Below, piece after piece: positions 33,959 to 46,046 of a DNA stretch of 64,000 nt. Origin of the DNA: Piliocolobus tephrosceles. Its lineage: Eukaryota; Chordata; Mammalia; Primates; Cercopithecidae. A program made the position numbers and the translations under genes. Location: assembly GCF_002776525.5 (NCBI RefSeq), contig NC_045436.1:105019681-105083680 (forward strand), read 5' to 3'. The notes beneath the pieces were generated by a model, which saw nothing but the letters and a program-made list of their open reading frames with translations, was not told the DNA's origin and searched no databases. Numbering within the stretch: the first letter of the stretch is position 1; each line of letters opens with the position of its first letter.

Positions 33959-34320
33959 TGATACAGTTTGGCTGTGCCCCCACCCAAATGTCATTTTGAA
34001 TTGTAGTTCCCATAATCCCCATGTGTTGTGGGAGGGACCCACCGGGAAATGATTGGCTCATGGGGATGGTTTCCCTCATCCTGTTCTCATGATAGTGACT
34101 GAGGCTCATGAGATCTGATGGTTTTATAAGCATCTGGCATTTCCCCTGCTTGCACTCATTCTTTCTCTTCCTGCCCTTTGAAGAGTTGCCTTCTGCCTGA
34201 TTGTAAGTTTCCTGAGGTCTCCTCAGCCATGTGGAACTGTGAGTCAATTAAAACTCTTTTTTTTGTAAATTACCCAGTCTTGGGTATTTCTTCATAGCAA
34301 CATGAGAACAGGCTCATACA
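33959..34320 (+). repeat. 3' LTR of the complete THE1 element
   Basis: It starts tgatacagtttggctgtgcc and ends ggctcataca. It differs from its 5' partner by many substitutions and small indels. Confidence 0.92.
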
Positions 34321-34325
34321 CACAG

Positions 34326-36490
34326 TTATTCCATTTCTAGTGGATTTTATCTTGGTGAGAGAAATGGCCCAGGATTTCTTTGATGCCCATAGAAATCTAC
34401 TGCACACCTATGCTTATACAGTCTGGAAGCGTGAGGGTATTAATACCCAGAGGACTACCCTCAACCAACAGGGAATGGGAACTGGTGGATACATGCTTCC
34501 CTCTTTATCCATTTGGGCTATTTCAAACACATTTGATAGGAATTGTCAGGCAGTCCCATGAAACTAAGAACCAGTAACCTGTAGTGTTGGCTAGTATAAT
34601 AATGCATTATTGTGTATACTTTTCTTTCTTCCTTCTTCATTCATTCTAGTACATCTGATCCCTGATATCATATTCTTAATAAATTACCTATCTTAGGCTC
34701 TGCTTTCAGAGAGTGTCAGTTGAGACCAAAAGAGTTCCCAGAAAGCAGACCCTTAGGATGGGATTTCAGAGCTGGATCCTCCACCTGTTAAACTATAGCA
34801 AAAACTCCATTGCTGATTTTAAGTGAGTGGTGACAATATAACCCCTAGCATGCCATAGCACCACAATTACTAATATACTCATCTATAGTGGATTGAGATA
34901 AGGTACAGGCTTGTTTTAGGCTGTGGCATTTTAGTGGTATAGAGGCTATGGGGCTATGGTAACTATAAGAGTTATCTACTTGGTTGGCATCTATTAACTC
35001 CTTTATAAACCTTGAAAAGAGGAAATACTGGGCATGATATGAAAATCAAAATCTTTCTATGGCAATAATTAAAGAGACCCTTATCTCCTTCTGCCATGGG
35101 AAATCACATCCAGGATCTAATTGTAAGGGTGTGTATGGGTAGCTGAACTGCAAAGAACACTTGAATGCACAGCCTTGATAAGTTTCATATGACAAAGTCA
35201 GGGCCCTAAGAGTAAATAAGTGTGATCTTGAGCTCTCATTAGAGAATATTTGGGCAGTGAAAATCTTAAACCCCTTAGATTCCTCTGAATTCTTCAGTCT
35301 GGCAGAATTAGCCTCCTCCCCTCTTATAAGAAGATAATAGCCTGGTGACCTTGCAAAGACCTCATCTGAGGCAAATGTCCTGCAAGATGTCCTTGGCACT
35401 GCCCTGGAATTTCCCTTACTTCCCTTATTGCCTCCAGACTGATAACAAGGGTCAGGTTTTGGTACAGTTCAAAATAGAGAAATACTTTCCCAACTCTGTG
35501 CAGAAAGAGCTTACACACCAAAAGACCTTCCCATTCTTGCTAATGCTCATGGACAGTAGCATGATAACATTTGTGGGAATGGATATCTTGTTGAACTAGG
35601 GTGGTGGGGGAAGGGGATAGAATCTAAGGCCGACAAGAGGAAAATGTGTTGACATTGGAGCACTCACTCATGACTTGAGGTTCAGGGTACTGGGATGGAC
35701 ACCTGGAATTGATTCTAATATGATCCTGTAATGGCTCCTTGGCCCTTAGACATGATGATGAGGTGGGGACACTGGAACTGCCTTGGCAGAGTGTTGTGGA
35801 AGGGGTCAGAAGGCCCAAGAAACCTGGAAGTGTTAGAAAGGGTTGATTCTGCAAGAACAGATCCTACTGCTTGATTCAGTTTCATGGTTGGCTGTGGAGG
35901 ATATTACCTTCCCTGAGGTAGTGTGGAATTCACTGGTGAGAGGGCCTATAGAATGTTTGAGAAGCTCAGTTATAACTTTATTTGCAGGCTGTGTTGACAA
36001 TAAAAGATGCTACCATGGAATGGAGCTCCTGGAATTCCAGCTTCCAGGATTCCAGAATGGCAGAAGCCAGATGATAGCATTTAATCATCTTAGGCATGGT
36101 TATTTATCCTAACAGGCAGTAAGGCCAGAGTGGCTAGCAAGATACCAGAACCTACAGAGGTCTGTGGTGGCAAATAGAACATGGCAGATAAGATGTTAGA
36201 TGCTAGGGTGTCAATGAACTTTTAAAATCAAAATTAATTGATAACTGGTGATCAAAATCCTGATATCAGCCACTAGAATGGGAAATTACAGACCTCAACA
36301 CATTGGACCTTGGACCATGGGCATTTATATTCTGTGAGGACTCGTGGAGACCAGCTAGTTTTCCCTTGAAGAAATCTCATCTGCAGCTTTTTCCTTCAAA
36401 CACTGAAAATCTTGAAGGGAGGTGCTTTTCATGGGCTTCAATAGCTTGGATCAACTACAAGATACTCGTAGTGATTCATACAGAGTAGGC
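34326..36490. other. 2.2-kb low-repeat block, possibly an unassigned ERV remnant
   Basis: No family can be named with confidence. The segment at 34350-34560 (from TTTCTTTGATGCCC to TTGTCAGGCAGTCCCATG) and the 35880-36260 part have the feel of old LTR/ERV internal DNA. An AATAAA occurs at about 34677-34682. Frames reach 117 residues on the minus strand (35046-35399) without motifs. It directly abuts the complete THE1, which may be inserted in a larger old element. Confidence 0.3.
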
Positions 36491-36494
36491 TGAA

Positions 36495-36605
36495 AAGTTA
36501 ACAGCATCAGTGTTATTAGAGTGTTTATTAGGAATTCAGAATCTATATTTTAATAAGATTCTTTAGGTTATTCAAGATTGAGCAGCATTGCCTTAGCAAG
36601 CTTAA
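36495..36605. mobile_element. hAT-Charlie miniature fragment (MER20/MER3-like)
   Basis: GGAATTCAGAATCTATATTTTAATAAG followed by ATTCAAGATTGAGCAGCATTGC follows the right half of such elements. It is short and diverged. Confidence 0.4.
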
Positions 36606-36664
36606 CGCTATCTAATGGAGAAAGGGAGAGGGAGGTCGGGGGTGGGCAGGGACAGAGAAGGGGA

Positions 36665-36668
<4 letters not shown>

Positions 36669-36697
<29 letters not shown>
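36669..36697. repeat. (AG)n microsatellite
   Basis: An uninterrupted AG run of about 14 units inside a purine-rich stretch. Confidence 0.97.
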
Positions 36698-36700
<3 letters not shown>

Positions 36701-36944
36701 TGACTGAGTAGGTGGAAAGAGATATTTCAGCCATCGTAGGATGTGGAATGTTGGGTGTGAGACGGCACTGAAGAGATACTATAGATGTGGCTCTGGATGA
36801 TTTTGAATAAGGAATTAAAGTGACTCAGACAACAAAATATACTAATAAAAAATTCACCAGTTTACACACAAAAAAGAAAGAAAATGTAATGTTTACGTTT
36901 CTTTGAAAAAATCAAAAAACCCCAGTTTAACAAGTAATAAAATA

Positions 36945-36946
<2 letters not shown>

Positions 36947-36980
<34 letters not shown>
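36947..36980. repeat. (GT)17 microsatellite
   Basis: A perfect GT run, followed by ggtgtggtgt variants and then an Alu. Confidence 0.97.
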
Positions 36981-36982
<2 letters not shown>

Positions 36983-37004
36983 TGTGGTGTTACTTATTTA
37001 TTAT

Positions 37005-37304
37005 TATTTTTTAAAATAATTGAGATAGGGTGTCACTCTGTTGCTTGGGCTGGAGTGCAGTGGCGTGATCACAGCTCACTGCAGCCTTGAACTCTCGGCC
37101 TCAGTTGTTCCTCCCACCTGAGCCTCTTGAGTATTTGGGACTACAGGTGCGAGCAACCATGCCCAGCTAATTTTTTGGTATTTTTTGTGGAGACATGGTT
37201 TCGCCATGTTTCCCAGGCTGGTCTCAAACTCCTGAGCTCAGGCGATCCACAGCCTTGGCCTCCAAAAGTGCTGGGATTACAGGTGTTAGCCACCGCACCT
37301 GGCC
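37005..37304 (-). mobile_element. AluJ
   Basis: A full reverse Alu of the oldest group: GAGATAGGGTGTCACTCTGTTGC, CTGCAGCCTTGAACTCTCGGCCTC and GTTAGCCACCGCACCTGGCC. The (GT)17 tract borders its T-rich end. Confidence 0.9.
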
Positions 37305-37579
37305 TAAGATATCATATTTTAACCTATTAAATAAGCTATTAAATTCCTTTCTAAATAAGCTAAAGTAAAAAAAAAAAAATTCCCTTTGTAGTCAAGGGCT
37401 TGGTAAGAAACTTACTTCTCCATTACCGGTGGGACATAAATTATTATTATATACATAGAAGAGTTTTATAGTATTCATTAGGAATCGTAACTGTGTTTAG
37501 ATCTTTTGCCCTTCATATCTAAAAATCTTTCCTAAGGCAATTATCAGAAATGGGAACAAGAATTCTTACAGACAAGTTA
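37305..37579. other. Short unique DNA
   Basis: It has an A13 run near 37367 and no other feature. Confidence 0.4.
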
Positions 37580-37745
37580 CTATCATTGACAACTTTTATT
37601 GAATACTTGCTGTGTACCAGGCAATGTACTAAACTCTTTACAGGGATTATTTAATTCGATCTTCACAACATTGAGGCTCAGAAGGTTATATTAATTTCCT
37701 AAATTTACAAAACTAGCAAGTAGCAAGACTTACAGGTCAACATAG
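37580..37745 (+). mobile_element. MIR SINE
   Basis: ATTGAATACTTGCTGTGTACCAGGCAATG, AATTCGATCTTCACAACA, GGCTCAGAAGGTTAT and AACTAGCAAGTAGCAAG occur in MIR order. Confidence 0.8.
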
Positions 37746-37774
37746 TTCTCTTAAAGATGTTAAGAAGATTCTGT

Positions 37775-38015
37775 TCTACACAAACAATGAAATATTATGC
37801 AGCTATTTGAAATAATATTTATAAAAACTTTGATATAAGTTTAAGTTTTTAAAAAGAATGCAAAATAATATGTTCTGAAATGTGCAAAAATGCAAAGAAA
37901 AAAATACAGGCAGGACACATTGCACATTATTAACAGACTTGTTCCTCAATGATTTTTCTATATTTTTCATTTTTTGCCAAGCTTGCATTGTTTTTAAAAG
38001 GAAAAAACTTTTAAA
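37775..38015 (+). mobile_element. L1M 3' end
   Basis: CACAAACAATGAAATATTATGCAGC is the old L1 terminus motif. It is followed by A-rich DNA, a degenerate 3' UTR and TTTTTTGCCAAGCTTGCATTG. Confidence 0.65.
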
Positions 38016-38370
38016 ATGTCAACCAGGTATGGTTGTGCTTTTTCTCTTTTTTCTTCTGAAAGTCAGAGACATGTATCAGTCCAGAGGTTATAAGAGGCGT
38101 ATATAACTATATAGTTGTGCTCATCAAATTAAGCTGTTTCTGAGGTCAAGGACTTAGATTGAATTTATCATAGATTCCATGGTAGATCCTAATTTATCAT
38201 GGAGCCAGGCATACCACCACCACTCATCAGGGAGACGTGTGGATTATTCAACCTATATCCATTACCATTATTGACCACATAAACCAAAGCTCATACCCTA
38301 AGGATGATAGGTGGATTGTCCAGATATGAGCTAATTACCTGCTCACCATTATCAAGCATCAAAGGTTATA

Positions 38371-38602
38371 CAGATTGAGCATCCCTTATCCAAAATATTT
38401 AGGACCAGAAGTGTTTTGGACTTCACATATTTTCAGAGTTTGGAATATTGGCATTATACTGGTTGAGCATCCCAAATCTGAAAATCCAAAATTTGAAATC
38501 CTCCAATCAGTATTTCCCTTGAGTTTCACGTTGGTGATCAAAAAGTTTTGGATTTATGGGCATTATAGGTTCTGGGTTTTTGGAATTGGGATGCTCAACC
38601 TG
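38371..38602. mobile_element. Tigger-type (TcMar) miniature transposon, 232 bp
   Basis: The left terminus is cagattgagcatccc, and the right terminus on the opposite strand is caggttgagcatccc. TA flanks it on both sides (38369-38370, 38603-38604), as expected for a Tc1/mariner-type insertion. A third copy of the terminal motif, ggttgagcatccc, lies inside at about 38461 in the same sense as the left end, so the body is rearranged. It has no coding capacity. Confidence 0.85.
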
Positions 38603-38699
38603 TATTGGTTATATATATCCTTGTGACTTTAAATTTACCTATGCCAGTCTCTGACCTCATTAATTTTTCGAAGTCTTTTAAGTCTTCCCTTGTATCTCT

Positions 38700-38775
38700 T
38701 GTCTTTTTTCCTCTCTCTTCTTTCCTTCTCTCCCTCCCTTCTTCCTTCCTCCCTTCTTTTGTTCTTTTCTCCTAT
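38700..38775. repeat. Pyrimidine-rich (CT) low-complexity tract
   Basis: Almost only C and T on the plus strand, built of CTTCC/CTCCC-type units. Confidence 0.85.
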
Positions 38776-40490
38776 TCAGCCAGTGAAATTCTCTCATACA
38801 AAAGCTTCTACTCGCCAAGTTGCATTACTCAGCTGAAACAAAACTTGAGAAAATTCTCTCAGATAAAGTCCCTTTAGAGAAAAAAAAAAAAAAAAACCTG
38901 ACCAAAATGACGCTTTAGAACAGAAGGATTACCTAAACGTGATGTATTTGATTTCAGCACTATCACAGGGCTGTATTATTTAAGTAGGGTGCTTTTATTT
39001 ATTTATTTCTGTTCCCAATAAAATTATCATAGCCTTTCATGGAGCACTTCAGAGGCCGTTAACTTCTCCCTCATTTGCACACAGCTTCTCTCTCTTTCTG
39101 TCGTATTTTGCATCACTTAACCCAGTGGAGTGTTTTCAGACAAAGGCTGCCTAAAAGCTGGGGCCCACATTGTGGCTCTGTGGCATTCATGGGCAGTATT
39201 GTTTTTGAAGGCCATCTGCCTGTCATTTGTTTGCTGATTGAGTTAGTGCACCTAATAATATTTTTTTATTGTACTGTGCTAGCCAATGAAAAGGAAATTA
39301 TACACTCAACAGATGGATCACAAACCTTTCTACCTTAGTGCATCGTCTCCTCGAGTTAGTTAAAAGCGATCGTGAAAGCAGATCATAAGGGAATAATAGC
39401 CTTTTTATAAATGGGTTTTGCAGTGGTTACTAGTTGTGGTGCTAAACGTGATGGTATCAGATTTTCCCCTCTTTCTTGTGTAGGTTTTTCTTGTAGGAAC
39501 AATGAGGGATATGGAAGCAAAAAGAATAAAATCAGCTGGTGATGGCCAAAATGCAGGAAACCATATTTGTAGGAGGTAGCTGACATCATATGAGCTGGAT
39601 AGAACATGTGTCCATCCAGAGGTGAAGGAGGCATCAGAAACAAACCACACTTTGTGTCAAAGGTACTTGGGGGTCTCGTTTTGCCTTTAGCTTATGAGCA
39701 CAGAAAGTAGGGGCAGCAAAGTCTATCACACATACACACAAAACTCGAAGTATCCTTATTTTACATAGGAAGAACAAGGGTGAAACTGTGAGGCTGTCAG
39801 TACTAGACATCATGCAAATTAACAGCAAGACCCAAATATCCTTGACTTGATATTGATTCTCCCTGAGATGTTTGTTCCTTTCTGAAACCAGTAATTTCCT
39901 ATACTTGGAAACTCTTCCTGTCCTTGCACCGTAGAAATTCACTTCACCTTTAAAGAGGAAGTAAACCTCTCTGAACAGAATGCCATTAAATACTGAAGTA
40001 CGTGTAAAGTGCATTAGAGCAAATCTCTTTTGGAGGTATCATGACATAGAGGATTATTCTATATGTCCCTGAACAATTAAGCTGCACCTCCTACTGGGAA
40101 CATAAACTACAGTGACAGATTTTTAAGTTTTGCAGGCATAGAATTAATTTTTGAACACTTATCATAAGGGAGAAAGCATATATTGTGAAGACCTGGCTTA
40201 TTCTGCATTAGAAACAAACAGGTTCCGCTTTCACGAGTCAAGAGATACAAAGACAAAAACAAACTAGCAAGCATCGTAACTCTTTTGTGACTCACTCTTA
40301 TAATTATATGTGTTAATTACTAGCTCATTTTTTTTTTTCTTTGCCATAGTCTTTGGTGCCTTGCCTTATCCTAACTTCAAGCCTCAAATGAACTTTTAGC
40401 AATATGGTGACTCTGGTTTTGATATAAGGACACTGATGTGTATTACTAGGGTGGTGGGGCGGAAGTGATGGCAGTGTAGGTATGGATGGG
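38776..40490. other. 1.7 kb of unique DNA
   Basis: It includes an A run at about 38880-38897 and TTTA repeats near 38996. The 126-residue minus-strand frame at 39634-40014 is the longest of the block, with no recognisable motif. Confidence 0.4.
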
Positions 40491-40874
40491 TGACATGGTT
40501 CGGCTTTGTGTCTTCATCCAAATGTCATCTTTAATTATAATCCCCATAATTCCCATAATTTCCTCGTGTCAAGGGAGAGTGCAGGTGGAGGTAATTGAAT
40601 CATGGGAATGGTTCCCCCATACTGTTCTCGTGATAGTGAGTGAGTTCTCACAAGATCTGATGGTTTTATAAGAGGCTCTTCCCCTTTTGCTCAGCACTCC
40701 TCTTTCCTGCCACCTTGTGAAGAAGATGCCTTGCTTCCTCTTCACCTTCTGCTGTGATTGTAAGTTTCCTGAGGCCTCCCCAGCCATGTGGAACTGTGAG
40801 TCAATTAAACCTCTTTCCTTTAATTACCCAGTCTTGGGCAGTTCTTTATAGAAGTGTGAAAACAGACTAATACA
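40491..40874 (+). mobile_element. Solo THE1-type MaLR LTR
   Basis: It begins tgacatggttcggctttgtg and ends gactaataca. atggg flanks it exactly at 40486-40490 and 40875-40879. Confidence 0.94.
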
Positions 40875-40879
40875 ATGGG

Positions 40880-42908
40880 GGAAATTCTGGGGGAGATGGG
40901 ATCACTGGTAGCATGGACAGGAAGACCAGGTGTGGCTAAGAACCTCCCATTATTCAAAATCAATGGTCTTTGACATCTTTTCCAATTGAGGAATATCAAT
41001 AAAATATTTTAATAGTACTCTGGCTTTGTTCAGCATTCTGAATTTAGGTTAGTGATTTTCCTAGAGCTTGTCTGATGCTGAAGTTCTTAGAGATTTTGTT
41101 TCTTCCTTTTGCAATTACTGGGCATTCTGAGAAGTAGCCACTATGATGGGCAACTTGGGAGCTGTGTGTCTCTTTTCCTGGTGAGGAAGGAGTGAGTATC
41201 AGGGGGATCAGTCCCTGTGATTCTTGGTCACTATCATTCTGAGGGTTAGATGAGTTCCATTTTAGCCAAATGTTTGCCCAGGTGCAGCCTCACTGGATGA
41301 GATACAACTCCTCAAATTAACTTCAGGAGAGTCCTCCTGTTCTTATCTTCCTGCAACCCACTGATGCTTGAATCCTTGTAACTGGAGATTTATTCTCTAG
41401 TCACTTTTGTCTTAGGTTAAAATGCATATTTCTGGGAGTCTTTTCACCGTAGCTTCATCAGTTCTTTGCGCCTAGATATGAATAACTTTTTGGACACGTC
41501 CCTGAATTTTATCGGGGGGTGTGTGATTTCATAAGTATCCTGGAAGCCTTTTGAAAACAGCAAATATCTTTAGGAAGGGGAGCAAGCAATGGACTAGGAA
41601 TGAAAAGGTGGTAAGATTGAGCAGGCAATTTTAAAGCCTGCTCTCCAGTTCTTAGGATTTTTAACTCCAATCCAATAGCTTTTGAGGGCCTATTGACAAA
41701 TCAGCCCAGAGGAACATTTTGACCACAATCACTCGAAATCCTTGATGCCTTCCGAATTGGTTATGACTTTCTTTACAAAATCTGCATCCTGGCCTAATTA
41801 CACTGGCAGGTGACTCAAATACAGGTGTTACCAGAAAGAAACAATAAAATCCCCGCCCCTTCTGACTTCTCTCCTTAGGCACCTGCAGCCCCCTCAGGGC
41901 TGCTCTCTGCCACATCCTCTCACAGGCACTTAACAGTCATCTCACTCCACACCATTTCAATAGGACTTATCAAGTTAGGAACCCGCTTCCCTCTCCATCT
42001 CATAGCTGGCTCTCCTTTTCAGCTTGATGTTGCAGGGATTTAATTCTGAGCAGGATTTAAATAAAATCAGAATCTGTCTGTGCCAGAGGAGACGTGTTTG
42101 CACAGAAATGAATTCGTCAACGGGGTCAGTTGCTAGTTAGTCCCATTTCCTTCTCTTCTTGGGACCCAGGAAATGATATGCTAACATGTTCCCCCAACCA
42201 ATCATGCACTCTCCAGGGTGAGAAGTTGGGGGACGGTGTCATTGGTGGGAGGGAGGAAAAAAGCTTCTCTTTCCCCACAGAATTGGGTCACCAACATGAA
42301 TGCTTTTGGCCTTAAGATATTTCTACTTTTCAGGCAAAAAGAAGTGTTTCACGGTTACCTTAAAAATTAACGATAGCACTAGTCTTAGGGCACATTTGTT
42401 GGCAAGGAAGTAAGCCTCCCACAAAAAAAGCTCAGGTGAAGGGGGGTTTTGTTAAAAGAATAGTGGGAACAGCACATTGTAGAAAATGAAGGTGGGGCTC
42501 GGGAAAGGTGGAAATCATCGGGCAGCCACTCTCTAGCTCTCTTACTCTGCTTTTCTATGCAATATTGTTTCCAATTTCATCTCTGCAAACTTGCTTCTTT
42601 GCAGGTTCCTAATTTCAGTTCCCCATAATTTTGTCTTATGCATAACCTTAGCTTTTCTTGGTATACACTCTGTGTCACTCTGACTCTGTCCTTGACTTAG
42701 CACAGTACCTGGTTCTGTCAGGTAATTAGTACTTACTATATGGCCCCATTGTATAACTTGAGCTAGGACCAATTTCTCCCACTGCTAAAAAGGAAGAGAA
42801 TCTCTCACACCACCTAAGTTTCTGCTGGTTGGAGGAAGGGAGTCAGCAAAGTGCTCTGTATGAACCCGGATCCAAGTATGATTGCAAGGACTCTGGTGTA
42901 CTCAGCCA
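40880..42908. other. 2 kb of low-repeat DNA
   Basis: No confident element. A weak L2/MIR-like tail may lie at about 42690-42740 (TTAGCACAGTACCTGGTTC). Base composition rises in GC at about 41860-42300, without a CpG island. Confidence 0.4.
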
Positions 42909-45900
42909 TTTTTTTTTTTTTTTTGGAAGGTAGTGTTAAAGTCCAAGAACATGGGTAATAACCACATTCTTTCAGAAACAAATGACTGGATTTATTTCAC
43001 TCTTATAACAACCAGACAGTGGTAAAGTAAACCTCAGCCAAACAAAAGAAAACAAATTTCAATGTCCATAGCGACATAGACATGAAGCTACGCTCACTTA
43101 ACAACATCAGACCCAAGAAACCTGGTACCTTTTACAATAACAAACTCACTTAAATGTTTTAAGAGAAAGGACTAAAATAAACATTAATTTAAGTGAATCT
43201 ATTTTTTCTTCACAAAAGTTGGAGGTACAAAAGTCGTAATAAAATGAAAGTAAAAGGACATTAACAAAAATACAAAGATAAATATGAAAAAGAAGGAATT
43301 TCATTGTTTTTGTTAAAGGATAAAGGCAAAGAGAGAAGAAAAGATCTGTTTTGGCCTGAAGCCATGGAACTTAAGACAAAACCTTTCTTTTGCAGAAAAA
43401 GAAATGTTCATTAACCAAGAAAAATGTCACCCAAATCTGAAATAAGAGCAGCCCAGCCATGTTTATCTTTGACTTGTGATGTTGACATCAACTCCAGCAT
43501 TCACATGTTAAACCCAGTGCCCTTATCAAAATAGAGGAACACTTCATTCACTTTGTTCCTACTTTTACCTTGGATTAGCCCCATTTCCTAACTTTGGTAA
43601 ACTTGAATTAAAGAAAAAACATGCAGAAATTTAAGAAGAGTTATGAGTATCTTTTACAAAACCAAAATCCATTAGGTAAATCCTGATCTGGGACCCCTGA
43701 AAAGCTTTAAGACCCTAAAACTATTCCAATAGCATCTCTGTGTTATACTTTAAACACTAAAGGGTCTACAGAGTTATTGGTGGATTAAAAACAAATGTTC
43801 AAAACAGGTCTCAACTTATAATATGGGTGTCAACAATTGATAAAATAAATATACATGTCAGTCTACCCAGGAAGTAGAATATGAGCCAAACATGCTAAAA
43901 ATTAAGGAATACATCTTCCTTAATGTTTAGAGGGCAAACTTAAAATGTTTTCAATTTTTTAAGTACCACAAAAGTGAATAGTGCTGTAATAAACCCTAAA
44001 ACCATTGATGTTTTAAGAAATGAGGTGTTGCTGCTAAGCTTCTTACTGCTAAGTTAGCGTAGATTTCAAGTGAAAATCAAAATCGAGACAATATGCTTTC
44101 TTCAGCTGCATGCATGTGACTTGTGACATTCCTGTTAATTCTTTTTTGGCTTTCATTTAGAAGTTTTTAGAAGAAAGCTGGCTGTGGCCTAAGTCAGTTC
44201 ATCCAGCCACCCCCCCCCCCCCCAAAAAAAAAAGACCAGGTATTCTAGAATGCATCCAATGTGGCAAAAGTTCCTAGATTTATTGTTCAATAAATATCAT
44301 TGCATGAATAAGCAGATGCTAAATAATTGACTCTTTAGTATTTTAAACCAATTATCTCTGTTTGCTATACAAATCTTACTAATTTTCAAAAGTCTTTTTG
44401 TGCAAATGACAGTTTATTCTTTACATTTCATGTAAGAAAGAATGTGTTGAGGTGGCCTGACCAAAAACATGAAGGGATACTGCAGAAAAAAAGTTTCGAT
44501 TTCTGGATTTAGCTTTACACAACTTCTGTAACACACTGTTACCCTCCAGCAAATAAGTAGAAAAACCCCCATTCATGAACACAAAATATCAGGAATGTGA
44601 TTCAGCTTTAGGTAGCTTAAATATGAATTCAGATTCTCTCCCACTCCCACCATTTCATTGTCTTATAGGGGATCCAAAAGTTCTTTGGTAAAGCCAGTTG
44701 GCTATTTTCAAGCTTGTGTGATCTAACAGAGCGAGCTCCAAGTTATTAGTCAGGAACTGAGTACATCAGTCATTCTTTTTGAGACTGTGTGTTATTTCAC
44801 ATATTGGCACCTCAATGTCCTTTAGGTGCAAAATGGAACTGACAACTGTACTTGCCTTGTCTCTATCAGATGGAGAGGAGAAGTAAAGCCAACTCATCAA
44901 CAATGTTCAATTCAAGATTCATTTCTGTGTGCACTCAGATGACAGTGCTTATGTTCTGCATCCGCCTCTGATTTGACACTTGCATGTTTGGCCTCAGCCT
45001 GGGATGAGAAGAAAATTTAAATGGAGGCCAGTAGCATTGTATGCAGTTGGTTTGCCATTGCTGAGGACCCTTTGCTCCTTTCTGATTACTTTCTGAAACT
45101 TGTGACACATTAACCCCTTCAGAAGATAGTAAGGGCATGCCCTGCACATGCCAAAACAGTGTCCTCTCCAGTGCACACATCCACGCTTGCTTTTGGGCTT
45201 TTTGTTCTCTCTGCAGCGGAAGTGTTCTACTCAAGCCATGCCTTGAATTGGGCTCCAAAGTGAAAGAGGCTTAGCTGCTTAACACATCTCTAGCCATGTT
45301 GATGACTAGAGCATCCAAATGAGGGAAGAGTAACAGTGAGGAAAAGTATCAGGAATCAATGACAAAAAGACAACAGAAACCCCAAAGCCTCTGAATGGAT
45401 ACCTCTTTGGCCTAGCAGAGCAGAGAGTCAGCCTGGAGCTGGTCCTACCTGAAAACAAACTCTCAGTGATTCCTAAAAGTGAACATGTGGGACACAAATT
45501 CATCCATGTTTTCAGTTAGTGCAGCCAGAGCCTTGGAAGTTGGGCAATAGGCAGCAACAGATGGAGGGGTTTCTGCTGCAGAAAGCCTTTATTTACGTAT
45601 GAAGGCTCCCTCTTGTGTGAGTGTGGACTAGTCATCTCCACTTAAACAATCCCTTTGCAGTGAATGGTTGTACTACACATAACACCTCCTTTGTCTGGGA
45701 GCCGCCAAAAAGCGATCTGCCTGTCTGCCCTCTGCCTGTGCATTTTTGTGGTGATGATCGACACAATTCCTTGCTCCGGAGACACCCCAAATTGGTTGAA
45801 AGGGTAGCCTTTATTCATTGAAAACTAGATTTTCTTGGGTAATTGAAAACTAAAGGAAGGCAGGGTGAATTGTTTTAGCTTCTACCAATGAATTTCATCT

Positions 45901-46046
45901 ATTTATGACTTTAGAAAGATACAAATTTCACCCTTATGATTTTAGAAAGCCACAGTAAGAAAATGAAAAGGAAAAAACAGAAAGGATGAAAGAAGAGAAA
46001 AAATAGAGTTTGGGTAAACCTCAAAAAGTTATTTAGGTGTGCATGG
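42909..46046. other. 3.1-kb repeat-free block, candidate minus-strand 3' UTR or retrocopy
   Basis: No transposon was recognised in more than 3 kb, unusual for this window. A T run of 16 (42909-42924) at its left edge could be the complement of a poly(A) tail. The minus strand has several AATAAA motifs (near 42991, 44281, 44410 and 45590), as in a long 3' UTR. I found no matching target duplication at the right. The nearest minus-strand AATAAA lies about 65 nt from the T run, further than usual. Frames up to 107 residues (44935-45258, minus) have no family signature. A parent gene was not identified. Confidence 0.3.
44210..44233. repeat. Adjacent C14 and A10 homopolymers
   Basis: Fourteen C (44210-44223) directly followed by ten A (44224-44233), read directly. 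Confidence 0.95.

Larger units (their letters stand above)
32056..34320 (+). mobile_element. Complete THE1-family MaLR element (LTR-internal-LTR)
   Basis: The 5' LTR is 32056-32420, the internal region 32421-33958 and the 3' LTR 33959-34320. The whole is flanked by an exact cacag duplication (32051-32055 and 34321-34325). The internal region ends in a purine-rich tract (ggaggggccagggggg, 33942-33957) just before the 3' LTR, as expected for a polypurine tract. THE1 is an old non-autonomous ERVL-related retroelement family, and its internal frames here are short and broken. The two LTRs have diverged at many positions, so insertion is ancient. The THE1 grade is not resolved; MST is the near alternative. 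Confidence 0.92.

Noticed and set aside
34340..34577. Overlapping 65- and 73-residue plus frames
   Set aside because: They could be part of an old retroelement, but no motif could be recognised, and they overlap in different frames.
42800..42908. ggtgtactcagcca before T16 as a target duplication of a retrocopy
   Set aside because: No convincing second copy. gagtacatcagtcatt at about 44758 and ctactcaagccat at about 45228 are only partly similar.
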